Under the pieces are notes generated by a model, which was not told the DNA's origin, searched no databases, and saw only the letters and a program-made list of their open reading frames with translations. A program made the position numbers and the translations under genes. Shown piece by piece: positions 28,451 to 37,537 of a stretch of DNA of 64,000 nucleotides (within the stretch, counting starts at the first letter, position 1; every line of letters begins with the position of its first letter). Source of the stretch: JAJXWB01 sp037044955 (lineage in GTDB: Bacteria > Pseudomonadota > Alphaproteobacteria > Rhizobiales > Beijerinckiaceae); the NCBI GenBank assembly GCA_037044955.1, contig JBAOHX010000010.1, positions 76,909 to 140,908 of the forward strand, written 5' to 3'.

Positions 28451-29625
28451 CTTTGCCCTTTCAACCAGCCGGCCATGCGATCGATCGCTTCCGCAATATC
28501 GCTCTCCGATCCCGCGTAGGACAGGCGCAAGGTGCGGGCGCCCCGCGCGCGATCGAAGTCGACGCCGGGCGTGGCGGCGACGCCGGCCTCCTCGAGCAGA
28601 CGTCTCGAGAAATCCAGTGAATCATTGGTGAAGCGCCCGATGTCGGCATAGATGTAGAAGGCGCCGTCGGGCGGGTGGAACTCGGTCAGTCCCATCTTCG
28701 GCAGCGCCGCCATGAGCGCTGCGCGATTGCGCGCATAGCTCGCCTTCACCGCTTCCAGTTCGTCGCGCGCATCGAACGCGGCTTCGGCGGCGACCTGGCT
28801 GAGGAAGGGCACGGATATGGCGAGCGACTGCTGCAATCGCTCGACCGGGCGAACGAGTTCCTCCGGCACGACCAGCCAGCCGACGCGCCAGCCGGTCATG
28901 CAGTAATATTTGGAGAAGCTGTTCACGACGATGGCTTCGTCGGTGAATTTCAGCGCCGTCTCGGCCGGGCGCTCGTAGGTCAGGCCGTGATAGATCTCAT
29001 CGGAAATGAAGGCGATGCCGAGCCGGTCGCAGGTCGCGCAGATTTCGCGCAACGCTTCGTCGCTCATCATGACGCCGGAGGGATTGGCCGGGCTCATCAG
29101 GAGCACGCCCTTCAGCGGCTTTTCGCGATGCGCGGCCTCGATCATGCCGGCGGTCACCGCATGGCGCGTCGCCGCCGTCGTTTCGAGCGGCGCGCAGATA
29201 CAGCCCAGCGCTTCCAGAATGTTGACGTAGGCGGGATAGCCAGGCGCCGCCACCGCGACACGGTCGCCGGCGTCGAACAGCGCCAGAAAGCTCAGGATGA
29301 AGCCGCCGGACGATCCCGTCGTGACGACGATGCGCCGCGGGGCGACGTCGACATTGTAGGTCTCGCCATAGTGGCGCGCGATTCGCGCGCGCAGCGAGGC
29401 GCGGCCCAGCGCATCGGTGTAGCCGACCCGGCCGCCCTGCAAGGCCGCGATTGCGGCGGCGCGCGCCGGCGCCGGCGGCGGCGCGCCGGGCTCGCCGACT
29501 TCCAGATGCATGACGCTGCGGCCCTGCGCCTCGAGCACGCCGGCCTCGCGCAGCACGTCCATGGCCAGAAACGGCTCGACGGCGCTGCGGCGGGAAGCTG
29601 CGAGACGGGCGATCCTGCGGTTCAT
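28447..29625 (-). CDS. class I/II pyridoxal-phosphate aminotransferase
   Basis: A 392-residue fold-type I aminotransferase. The PLP lysine is in NSFSKYYCMTGWRVGW, the cofactor-binding Asp/Tyr in FISDEIYHGLTY, the phosphate pocket in GSSGGFILSFLALF and the carboxylate Arg in TLRLSYAG. The family acts on aspartate, alanine or aromatic amino acids; exact substrate is open. The start at 29625 (MNRRIARLAA) is preferred to an upstream ATG because AAGGAG lies 5 bases before it. It is divergent from the M48 gene with 124 bp between. Confidence 0.88.
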   Translation of the reverse strand: MNRRIARLAASRRSAVEPFLAMDVLREAGVLEAQGRSVMHLEVGEPGAPPPAPARAAAIAALQGGRVGYTDALGRASLRARIARHYGETYNVDVAPRRIVVTTGSSGGFILSFLALFDAGDRVAVAAPGYPAYVNILEALGCICAPLETTAATRHAVTAGMIEAAHREKPLKGVLLMSPANPSGVMMSDEALREICATCDRLGIAFISDEIYHGLTYERPAETALKFTDEAIVVNSFSKYYCMTGWRVGWLVVPEELVRPVERLQQSLAISVPFLSQVAAEAAFDARDELEAVKASYARNRAALMAALPKMGLTEFHPPDGAFYIYADIGRFTNDSLDFSRRLLEEAGVAATPGVDFDRARGARTLRLSYAGSESDIAEAIDRMAGWLKGQS

Positions 29626-29689
29626 GTGGGCTCCTTCGGCCGCCTCCCTTAGCAGCCGGCCCGCGGCCGGCAAACCGCCGGCCTATTTC

Positions 29690-29707
29690 CGGCCGCTTTT
29701 GCGGCCG
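29690..29707. promoter_or_regulatory. 7-bp stem-loop in a divergent promoter region
   Basis: CGGCCGC and GCGGCCG flank a TTTT loop, 43 bp before the M48 protease ATG and 65 bp before the aminotransferase start. It may be a hairpin in the M48 leader or an operator for either gene. It is not a terminator, since no T-run follows. Confidence 0.35.
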
Positions 29708-29749
29708 ATACAATGCCGCAAAGCCCGTTTCCGCCATTCCACGACCAAG

Positions 29750-31147
29750 ATGAACCCGACAAAGAAGTCCCGGTCGGCCCTCGCCGCCCTGACCATGCTT
29801 TCCGTCTCGACTTTCGGCGCGCCGCCCGCGGCCGCGCAGGGCGTCGCCATCATTCGCGACGCCGAGACCGAGCAGCTTCTGCGCGACTACGCGACGCCCA
29901 TCCTGCGCGCCGCCGGCATCAGCACGGGCGCGGCCAAGATCATCCTGGTCGGCGACCGCGGCTTCAACGCCTTCGTCGCGGACGGGCAGAAGATATTCAT
30001 CAATACCGGCGCGCTGATGGAGGCGAAGACGCCGAACGAGATCATCGGCGTGCTCGCGCACGAGAGCGGCCATATCGCCGGCGGCCATCTGGTGCGGCTG
30101 CATCAGGAGTTGGCGCGCGCGCAGATCATGGCCATCGCCGGAATGCTGGTCAGCGCCGGCGCGGTGGCCGCGCAAATGTCGACCTCGCGCGGCGGCCATC
30201 GGCAGACGCAGGTCGGCATGGACCAGGGCGGCCTGGCGGGCATCCTGATGGGACCGCAGGAACTGGTGCGCCGATCGCTGCTTTCCTACCAGCGCACCGA
30301 GGAGCAGGCCGCCGACCGCGCCGCCGTGAAATATCTGACCGCAACCGGCCAGTCGGCCAAGGGCATGGTGACGACCTTCGAACGCTTCGCCAACGAAGCC
30401 CTGTTCAAGACCTCCTCCATCGACCCTTACGTATTGTCTCATCCGCTGCCGGCCGAGCGCATTTCCGCGCTTCAGGACGTCGCGCAGAAAAGCCCCCACT
30501 ACGAGGCGAAGGATTCCGCCGCGCTGCAGGCGCGCCACGACATGATGCGCGCCAAGCTGTTCGGCTTCATGGGCGACCAGGCGGAGATCGCGCGGCGCTA
30601 TCCTATCAGCGACAATTCCCTGCCGGCCCGCTACGCGCGCGCGATCTCGAACTACCGCTTCGGGCGCCTGGGCGAGGCATTGCAGGCGATCGACGGACTG
30701 ATCGCGTCGCAGCCGGCAAACCCGTATTTTCAGGAGCTCAAGGGCCAGGTGCTGATGGAAAGCGGTCGCGCCCAGGCCGGCCTGCCCTATCTGCGCAAGG
30801 CGGCGAGCATGGTCCCGAACGGCGCGCCCATCGCCGTGCTGCTCGGCCACGCGCTGGTGGGCGCGGGCGGCGCGGCCAACAACAAGGAAGCGATCCGCGT
30901 GCTGGGCAAGGCGACGCAGCGCGATCCCGATTCGTCCGAGGGCTTCCAGTATCTCGCGATGGCCTACGACAATGTCGGCGACACGCCGAACTCGCAGCTC
31001 GCCTCGGCGCAGGCGCTGTTCGTCGCGGGCAAGTACGTGGAAGCGCGCACGCAGGCCAAGCGCGCGCAGGACCAGTTCAAGGAAGGTTCGTCCGGCTGGT
31101 TGCGCGCCGACGACATCCTCAACTACAGGCCGCCGAAACTGGACTGA
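29750..31147 (+). CDS. M48 metalloprotease with TPR repeats (BepA-like)
   Basis: A 465-residue periplasmic protease. A signal peptide (residues 1-30, ending PPAAAQ) is followed by an M48 catalytic domain with zinc motif His104-Glu105-x-x-His108 (LAHESGHIAGGH) and the third ligand in EEQAADRAAVKYL, and by C-terminal TPR units (from about residue 290). E. coli BepA (YfgC), of the same design, removes misassembled LptD and other outer-membrane proteins. ATG 29750 gives the signal peptide directly; no strong Shine-Dalgarno is seen. The DsbA-like gene follows on the same strand at 75 bp, consistent with a joint role in envelope protein quality. Confidence 0.88.
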   Translation: MNPTKKSRSALAALTMLSVSTFGAPPAAAQGVAIIRDAETEQLLRDYATPILRAAGISTGAAKIILVGDRGFNAFVADGQKIFINTGALMEAKTPNEIIGVLAHESGHIAGGHLVRLHQELARAQIMAIAGMLVSAGAVAAQMSTSRGGHRQTQVGMDQGGLAGILMGPQELVRRSLLSYQRTEEQAADRAAVKYLTATGQSAKGMVTTFERFANEALFKTSSIDPYVLSHPLPAERISALQDVAQKSPHYEAKDSAALQARHDMMRAKLFGFMGDQAEIARRYPISDNSLPARYARAISNYRFGRLGEALQAIDGLIASQPANPYFQELKGQVLMESGRAQAGLPYLRKAASMVPNGAPIAVLLGHALVGAGGAANNKEAIRVLGKATQRDPDSSEGFQYLAMAYDNVGDTPNSQLASAQALFVAGKYVEARTQAKRAQDQFKEGSSGWLRADDILNYRPPKLD

Positions 31148-31222
31148 GGCCGCCGGTATGACACCGGCGACATTCGTTAGTACAAGCGTTCTAGACATGG
31201 GCTTTCGCCCCCGGAGCACGAC

Positions 31223-31993
31223 ATGCCACGCACTTTCGCCCAGACCGCCGCGCTCGCCCTTCTGGCCGGCTCTCTCGCAGTCGCGCCCGCGGCGCGCGCG
31301 CAGCAGTTCAACGACGCGCAGAAATCGGAGATCGGCACGATCGTGCGCGACTACCTGATCAAGAATCCGGAGGTTCTGCGCGAAGCCATCGCGGAGCTCG
31401 ACAAGCGCCAGAAGGCCGAGGAAGCCGAGCAGCGCGAAACCGCGATCGAAACGGTCAAGAGCAAGATATTCGATTCGAAATATCAGGTCGTCGTCGGCAA
31501 TCCCGAAGGCAAGATCACGCTGGTCGAGTTCTTCGACTACAATTGCGGCTATTGCAAAAAGGCGTTGTCCGACCTTTCCAAGCTCGCCAAGGAGAACCCG
31601 GACCTGCGCATCGTGCTGCGCGACTTCCCGGTGCTTGGGGTAGGCTCGCTCGAAGCGGCCCAGGTCGCGATGGCTGTCGGCAAGCAATTTCAGGGCGAGA
31701 AATTCTGGGCGTTCCATCAAAAACTGCTGACCGGGCGCCAGGCCGGCAAGGAGCAGGCGCTCGCCGCGGCGCGCGAAACGGGCGTCGACATGGGCAAGCT
31801 CGAAAAGGACATGAAGGGTCCCGACATTCGCGCCGGCTACGAGGAAGTGATGCAGGTCGCCGACAAGCTCTCGCTGACCGGAACGCCGTCGTGGGTTGTC
31901 GGCAAGGAAGTCATCGTCGGCGCGATCGGCTATGCCGAGCTCAACGGCAAGATCGCCAACTACCGCAAATGCGGCAAGACGAGTTGCGGCTGA
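31223..31993 (+). CDS. DsbA-family thiol:disulfide oxidoreductase
   Basis: A 256-residue periplasmic thioredoxin-fold protein. The signal peptide ends at about residue 26 (ARAQQ), a charged helix (residues 36-75, KNPEVLREAIAELDKRQ) resembles the N-terminal oligomerisation segment of ScsC-type proteins, and the active site is Cys108-Gly-Tyr-Cys111 (YNCGYCKKA) with cis-Pro in LTGTPSWVV. Members oxidise or isomerise disulfides, or protect cysteines. An ATG at 31223 follows AGCACGAC, without a strong Shine-Dalgarno. Its stop codon abuts the stop codon of the convergent sensor kinase. Confidence 0.88.
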   Translation: MPRTFAQTAALALLAGSLAVAPAARAQQFNDAQKSEIGTIVRDYLIKNPEVLREAIAELDKRQKAEEAEQRETAIETVKSKIFDSKYQVVVGNPEGKITLVEFFDYNCGYCKKALSDLSKLAKENPDLRIVLRDFPVLGVGSLEAAQVAMAVGKQFQGEKFWAFHQKLLTGRQAGKEQALAAARETGVDMGKLEKDMKGPDIRAGYEEVMQVADKLSLTGTPSWVVGKEVIVGAIGYAELNGKIANYRKCGKTSCG

Positions 31994-34702
31994 TCAGGCG
32001 CTACGCGCGGCGGGCGCGCCGCCCTCGCCCGCAAGACGCCTGACTTCGGCGCTGGCGGTTTCGAGCATCGCCGGCAGTTTCTCGATCAATTCTTCTTCAG
32101 GCAGGCGATTGTCGAGCCGGCAGGCGCGTTCGATCGCCTGCGCAGCGCCATAGACCGCGACGGCGCCGATATTGGCGCTCATCGACTTCAGCGCGTGGGC
32201 CGCTGCGCCGAGCGCCTTCGTGTCTCCAGTCTCGAACGCCGCCTTGATCGCCGCGAGCGATTGCGGCGCGTGCGCGCAATACAGCGCGACGATGCGCATG
32301 ACGGCGGTATTGTCGCCGCCGCTCATCTCGCGCAGGCCGGCGATAATCTTGGGGTTCACGTCGTCCGCGTCCGCCGGCTCGTCGCTCGGCTCCGCCTCGA
32401 CGGCGACGGACGCAGCAGCGGATTCCAGATGCTCGGCGAGGCAGTGCGCGAGCGCCGACAGCGTGAAAGGCTTGTGCAGCACGCCGTCCATGCCCGCATC
32501 GCGCCACGCGCTCGCCGCGGCGCCGACGACATGCGCGGTGAGCGCGACGATCTTGAGACGCGCGCGGCCGGTTTCGCTTTCGCGCGCGCGGATGGCGAGG
32601 GTCGCCTCGTAGCCGTCGAGCTCCGGCATGCTGCCGTCCATCAGCACGAGGTCGTATGTCCTGGCTTCCACGGCGTCGACGGCTTGCCGGCCGTCGTTGG
32701 CGAGATCGGCAATTATGCCGAGGCGCTTCAGGGCTTCGGAGGCGACCTCGCGATTGACGGCGGCGTCGTCGACGACGAGCACGCGCGCATTCGGGAAGCG
32801 CGGCAGCTCGGAGCGCGCGGCGGCCTGCTGCGCGACCGCGACCGAACGGCCCTCGACGACCGCGTCGACGATGGAGCGCGTCTCGCTGCCCGCCAGCGGC
32901 CGCTGCACGATGCGGTCGACGCGGCCGTCGGCGAGCAATCGGTCCGGCGCCTCGCCGAGGCCGGAGATCGCCACGATCGCTGCGTTGGGCGCGACGTCCA
33001 GCCTGCCCGCGTTCGGCAGGCTGTCGAGATCGACGAAGACGAGCCGCGCGCCGCGCGCGCATTCGCCAATCCGGTCGGCGCCGCAGATTTCGGCCTCGAA
33101 GCCGGCGGACGCCAGCGCAAACGCCAGATGCGCGCGCGAGCCTTCGCCTTCGACGCAGACGACGGCGCGCGCCGGCGCAGCGAGACGCGGCCCGTCCGCG
33201 TGGTTGCACCCGGCGGTCATCGGCAGGCTGAAGAAGAATGTCGCGCCCTGCCCCGCCGCGCTCGATACGCGCAGGTCGCCGCCCATCGCGGCCACGAGCT
33301 TGCGCGCGATGGCGAGGCCGAGGCCCGTGCCGCCGAACTTGCGCGTCGTCGACTGATCGGCCTGCGTGAAGGCGCCGAAAATGCCGTCGAGCTTGTCTTC
33401 CGGTATGCCGATGCCGGTGTCGACCACGCTGAACCGCACGCGTCCGAAATCATCGGGATCGTTTTCGATGCGCAGCGTCACGCCGCCGGTCTCGGTGAAT
33501 TTCAGGGCGTTGTTGACGAGGTTCGACAGCACCTGCGCGAGCCGCACGGGATCGGCGTCGACGTGCACGCCGCGCGGCAGGCGAACGAGATCGGCCAGAT
33601 CGAGGCCCTTCGACTGCGCGCGATCGCCAAAGAGACGCAGCACGTCCTCCGCCGCCTCGACGGGATCGACCGACAGCGTCTCCACGTCGAGCTTGCCCGC
33701 CTCGATCTTCGAGAAGTCGAGAATGTCGTTGATGATGGCGAGCAGCGTCTGGCCGGAACGGACGATCACGTCCGCGTTCTTGCGCGCGCGCGGCGGCAGC
33801 TCGGAGGCGGCGAGCATTTCCGCCATGACGAGCACGCCGTTCATCGGCGTGCGGATCTCGTGGCTCATGGTCGCGAGAAAATCGCTCTTGGAGCGGTTGG
33901 CGTCCTCGGCCAGCTCCATGGCGCGGCGATAGTCCGCCGTGCGATCGGCGACCTCGATCTCCAGCCGGTCGCGATGGGCGGCGAGATCGGCGTTGCGCTG
34001 GCGTATCTCGCCGAGCATCTTGTCGAAACCGCGCACGAGCACGCCGATCTCGTCGCCGCGCGTCGATTTCATCGTGACGTTGTAGTCGTGCGAGGCGCCG
34101 ACATGCGTCATGGCGCCGGCGAGATCGGCGAGGGGGCGCGTCATGCGCCCGAGCATGCGCCCGGCGATGGCGATCGCGACGACCAGCGCGCCGAGCGCGC
34201 CCCAGGCCATCAGCGCAAGCGCGTCGGCCAGGCGTTGCGGCAGATCGGACACGTCGCCGACCAGCACCAGGCGTCCGACAGGCTGGCCGGCGTCGATGAC
34301 CGGGGCGACGATTTCGAGCGTACGCGAACCGAGCAACTGGAAGCGGTCGATCTCGCGTCCCGGTTCGCTCTGGATGGCGTCGCCGACGAGTTGTTCGGTG
34401 CGGCCGGTCTCGGCGAGCGCCTCGCCGTTCATATCCTCGAGGCGCACATAGGAAGCGCCGGGAATGGCGCCGATGGCGCGCAGGGCGCGGTAAGCCCCGT
34501 CGACATCGCGCCGGCGCGCGGGCTCGGCGGCGGCGGCGGCGATGGATTGCGCGGCCGCGTACAACGTCTCCTGCTTGGTGCGCGCGTACAGGCCCGTGTC
34601 GCGCCACACGAACGCCGACGCGACGACCGCCTGCGCCGCCAGGATCGCGAGCGATACCGCCAGGACGAACTTCACACGGATCGAGACAGGCTTTCGCAGC
34701 AA
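31994..34702 (-). CDS. hybrid sensor histidine kinase with Hpt domain
   Basis: A 902-residue membrane kinase of the BarA-like layout. Two membrane helices (about 10-32 and 163-183) flank a 130-residue periplasmic sensor; then come a HAMP domain (about 183-235), HisKA with phospho-acceptor His281 (FLATMSHEIRTPMN), HATPase_c with the N box NLVNNALKF and GTGLGLAIA, a degenerate receiver (about 505-625, lacking the phospho-Asp pocket), a complete receiver (VLVVDDAAVNRE, phospho-Asp in LMDGSMPELDG), and an Hpt domain (AAHALKSMSANIG). The output regulator is not fused, so phosphate must pass to a separate partner such as the single-domain receiver at 36310. Signal unknown. Confidence 0.92.
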   Translation of the reverse strand: MLRKPVSIRVKFVLAVSLAILAAQAVVASAFVWRDTGLYARTKQETLYAAAQSIAAAAAEPARRRDVDGAYRALRAIGAIPGASYVRLEDMNGEALAETGRTEQLVGDAIQSEPGREIDRFQLLGSRTLEIVAPVIDAGQPVGRLVLVGDVSDLPQRLADALALMAWGALGALVVAIAIAGRMLGRMTRPLADLAGAMTHVGASHDYNVTMKSTRGDEIGVLVRGFDKMLGEIRQRNADLAAHRDRLEIEVADRTADYRRAMELAEDANRSKSDFLATMSHEIRTPMNGVLVMAEMLAASELPPRARKNADVIVRSGQTLLAIINDILDFSKIEAGKLDVETLSVDPVEAAEDVLRLFGDRAQSKGLDLADLVRLPRGVHVDADPVRLAQVLSNLVNNALKFTETGGVTLRIENDPDDFGRVRFSVVDTGIGIPEDKLDGIFGAFTQADQSTTRKFGGTGLGLAIARKLVAAMGGDLRVSSAAGQGATFFFSLPMTAGCNHADGPRLAAPARAVVCVEGEGSRAHLAFALASAGFEAEICGADRIGECARGARLVFVDLDSLPNAGRLDVAPNAAIVAISGLGEAPDRLLADGRVDRIVQRPLAGSETRSIVDAVVEGRSVAVAQQAAARSELPRFPNARVLVVDDAAVNREVASEALKRLGIIADLANDGRQAVDAVEARTYDLVLMDGSMPELDGYEATLAIRARESETGRARLKIVALTAHVVGAAASAWRDAGMDGVLHKPFTLSALAHCLAEHLESAAASVAVEAEPSDEPADADDVNPKIIAGLREMSGGDNTAVMRIVALYCAHAPQSLAAIKAAFETGDTKALGAAAHALKSMSANIGAVAVYGAAQAIERACRLDNRLPEEELIEKLPAMLETASAEVRRLAGEGGAPAARSA

Positions 34703-34834
34703 TGAGGCCCCGTAAGGAAACCGTCGCGCCGGCGGCGCAAGGCGAACGGCTCAAGTCCAGCCAGAATGTGGGAATGACTTTAAGAATTGATTTGCGGAAG
34801 GCGCTTATGGTGAGGAGGAAAGTGAGTTCGTTCC

Positions 34835-36148
34835 TTGGCGGTTGCCCCCATTCGCAAGGCTGACGACCCGAGCCGGTTGCGCTGGCGCGACCGGCTGCGC
34901 GCTTTCCGTTGCGACACTGGCGGAACGGTCGTCATCCTCTTTTCAATCGCCGCGCCCGTTCTCGCATTGGCCGCGGGCTCGGCCATCGACTACGCCCGGC
35001 TCACGGGTTCGCGGTCGTCCTTGCAGACCATCGCGGACGGCGCGGCCATCGCCGGCGCGCAGGCGCTGCGCCTGGCCAACGCCACGAGCGCGACGGTCGA
35101 CCAGGCGGTCTCCAGATATGTCACGTCGCGCACCGGCCAGAACGAACCTGCGATCACGGTTACGTCTTCGTTAATGTCGAACAATACGATCGTGGCGGTT
35201 CAGGCGAGCCGCACGACGCCGTCGGTGGTCAACAAATTCGTCGGCGTCAACATGCGCACCACCGTGAACGCGCAGGCGCGCGCCGTCGGCAATACGCAGC
35301 CGATCTGCCTGATCGGCCTCGACCCCTCCGCCAGCAAGACGCTCGAGGTCGACGTGGCGCGCGTGCAGGCCACGGGCTGCCAGGTCGTGTCGGACTCGAC
35401 CGCGACCGACGGCGTCGCCATCTCCAACGGCGCGCAGATGCAGTATGGACGCATGTGCTCGAGCGGCGGCGCGCAGGCGGACACGACCTCGGGCTTTGCG
35501 CCCTCGCCGCAGACCGACTGCCCGGCCATCGCCGATCCCCTCGCAAGCCTGCAAGCGCCGACGGTTGGATCGTGCACGTACACGGACCTGAAGATTACAC
35601 ACGGTTCGCAGAGCCTGACGCCCGGCGTCTATTGCGGCGGACTCACGATCAGCGGCAGCGCGAACGTCACGCTGATGGCCGGAACCTACGTCGTCAAGGA
35701 CGGCCAATTGCTGGTGAAAGCCGGTTCGAGCCTGACCGGCACGGATGTAACGATTTATCTGACTGGCGCCGGGGCGACGATCAATGTCAACAACAAGGCG
35801 AGCATCAGCCTCACGGCGCCGAGCAGCGGACAGTTCGCCGGCGTTCTGATGTTCGAGGATCGCTCGGTCACGCCGCACCAGACGCACCTGTTCGAGAGTC
35901 GCAACGCGCCCAACATGCTCGGCACGATCTATCTGTCGCGCGGCGACCTGAAGGTCGGCGTCAAGGGCGGAGGCGGCGGCAGCGGCGTGGCGGTGGGCGC
36001 GACCTCGGCCTGGACGATCGTGGTGGCGCGCACGATTTCCGTCGCCGACAACCAGACCCTGCAGCTCAACACCAATTACGGCGCGACCACCGTGCCGCCG
36101 CCGGTCGGCGTCGGGCCGAATATTTCGACCGTGCAGCTCGTCCGGTAG
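34835..36148 (+). CDS. TadE/TadG-like pilus-assembly-type protein
   Basis: A 437-residue secreted or membrane-tethered protein. A charged N-terminus, then one membrane helix (about 27-50, DTGGTVVILFSIAAPVLALA) with the AIDYARLTGSRSSLQTIADG segment typical of the TadE/TadG family, is followed from about residue 145 by a beta-rich half with repeated glycine-bounded strands (TISGSANVTLMAGTYVVKDG), which looks like a right-handed beta-helix. No tad/flp cluster is nearby. The start is uncertain: TTG 34835 is in frame but lies 15 bases after GGAGGA, while GTG 34822 is better spaced and would need one extra base removed near 34831-34834. Divergent from the sensor kinase. Confidence 0.65.
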   Translation: MAVAPIRKADDPSRLRWRDRLRAFRCDTGGTVVILFSIAAPVLALAAGSAIDYARLTGSRSSLQTIADGAAIAGAQALRLANATSATVDQAVSRYVTSRTGQNEPAITVTSSLMSNNTIVAVQASRTTPSVVNKFVGVNMRTTVNAQARAVGNTQPICLIGLDPSASKTLEVDVARVQATGCQVVSDSTATDGVAISNGAQMQYGRMCSSGGAQADTTSGFAPSPQTDCPAIADPLASLQAPTVGSCTYTDLKITHGSQSLTPGVYCGGLTISGSANVTLMAGTYVVKDGQLLVKAGSSLTGTDVTIYLTGAGATINVNNKASISLTAPSSGQFAGVLMFEDRSVTPHQTHLFESRNAPNMLGTIYLSRGDLKVGVKGGGGGSGVAVGATSAWTIVVARTISVADNQTLQLNTNYGATTVPPPVGVGPNISTVQLVR

Positions 36149-36309
36149 GGCGGCGGAGATTTTCTTAACCAGGTTGACGTTGCGCGCGCGTCGGCGCCGG
36201 GGGTGCGACAATTGCGCCTCTCCGCGGCCGGCTCGCAAGTCCTTCCGCGCGGCGCCGATTAAGCCTTGGTTGGCAAATCGCGTCTAACGTCGGGATCGAG
36301 GGACCCGCA

Positions 36310-36747
36310 TTGACCGATCGCGCCGACCATAATCGCAACTACACATACGTTCTTCTGGAGAGCGTCAGGATTCTCGTCGTCGACGACGATCCCATCCACT
36401 GCGAATTCGCGCGGGTCTACCTGTCTACGCCGACCGCCTCGGTCGAGACGGCCCAGAACGGCGCGGAAGGCCTCCAGAAATTGCGCGACGAGCCCTTCGA
36501 CCTCGTCGTCGTCGATCTGGAAATGCCTGTCATGAACGGCTTCCAGATGATCCGCGCGATCCGCAGCGATCCGACGCTGCGCCATCTGCCCGTGGTCATC
36601 GTCACCGGTCTCGAAGACATGGAATCCATCGACCGCGCCTATGACGACGGCGCGACGTCCTTCGTCACCAAGCCGGTCAACTGGCGGCTGCTCAGCTATC
36701 AGTTGCGTTACGTGCTGCGCGCGCAAAAGCAGGCCGCGGCCGCCTGA
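36310..36747 (+). CDS. single-domain response regulator (CheY-like)
   Basis: A 145-residue receiver domain alone, starting after an 18-residue leader. The acidic pocket (VRILVVDDDP), phospho-Asp in DLVVVDLEMPVMNG, the conserved Thr (VVIVTGLED) and Lys (FVTKPVNW) are all present, so it should accept phosphate. With no output domain it probably acts by protein contact or as a phosphate carrier for the nearby hybrid kinase (31994-34702), which is inference from position. TTG at 36310 is used as start; it runs towards the EAL gene 13 bp further on. Confidence 0.85.
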   Translation: MTDRADHNRNYTYVLLESVRILVVDDDPIHCEFARVYLSTPTASVETAQNGAEGLQKLRDEPFDLVVVDLEMPVMNGFQMIRAIRSDPTLRHLPVVIVTGLEDMESIDRAYDDGATSFVTKPVNWRLLSYQLRYVLRAQKQAAAA

Positions 36748-36760
36748 CCGGCGGGTCCGA

Positions 36761-37537
36761 TCAGCGCGGCGCGGGCATGTACCTGCCCAGAAACTCCGGC
36801 AGCTCCTCCGCGGGCAAGGGCCGCGCGTACAGAAAGCCCTGCAGGTAGTGGCAGCCGGCGGCCTTGAGGAAGCGCTGCTGCTCCACCGTCTCGACGCCTT
36901 CCGCCGTCACCTTCATGCCGAGCGCGCGCACCAGCGCGATGATGGCGTGAAGGATGGCCACCGATTTCGTGTTCGGAATGCCGTCGACGAAGCTCTTGTC
37001 GATCTTGACCTTGTCGAAGGGCAGCCGCTGCAGCAGCGACAGGCTCGAATAGCCGGTGCCGAAATCGTCCATGGCGACGCGCGCGCCCAGCGCATGGAGC
37101 CGGTCGATCTGCTTGCCGGCGAAATCGGGGTCGGCGAAGGCGGCGCTTTCGACGATTTCGATTTCCAGCCGCTCCGCCGGGAACCATGTCGCGTCCAGCA
37201 CCCGCGCGACATCGTCGACGAAGCTCGGCTTGGCGAAGTGCGTCGGCGAGATGTTGACCGCCAGCATGATGCGCGGCCATGCGCGGGCGGCCGTGCAGGC
37301 CTGTTCGAGGACGTAGAGCCCGAGCAGGTCGATGAGACCGGCGCGCTCGGCCGTTTCGACGAAGCCCAAGGCGCCGACGATGGCGCCGTCCGGCCGCCGC
37401 CAGCGCAACAGGGATTCGACGCTGGCGACGGATTGGCCGTCGGCGGTCAGTTGCGGCTGAAAGACGACGGACAATTCGCGCCGGTCGATGGCGCGCATCA
37501 GGTCGGGTCTCGAAATCGTCTGGGCGGTCGCCGCCAC
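36761..37537 (-). CDS. EAL-domain cyclic-di-GMP phosphodiesterase
   Basis: A 258-residue stand-alone EAL protein, predicted to hydrolyse c-di-GMP to pGpG in the cytosol. The signature reads ESLLRW instead of EALLRW; the metal-binding Glu is kept, as are Asn (AVNISP), the second Glu (IEIVES), DDFGTGYSSL, the catalytic Lys in KVKIDKSF, and EGVET, so activity is plausible. There is no GGDEF or sensor domain. It converges with the single-domain receiver (13 bp apart), which hints at, but does not show, a shared signalling role. Confidence 0.88.
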   Translation of the reverse strand: MAATAQTISRPDLMRAIDRRELSVVFQPQLTADGQSVASVESLLRWRRPDGAIVGALGFVETAERAGLIDLLGLYVLEQACTAARAWPRIMLAVNISPTHFAKPSFVDDVARVLDATWFPAERLEIEIVESAAFADPDFAGKQIDRLHALGARVAMDDFGTGYSSLSLLQRLPFDKVKIDKSFVDGIPNTKSVAILHAIIALVRALGMKVTAEGVETVEQQRFLKAAGCHYLQGFLYARPLPAEELPEFLGRYMPAPR

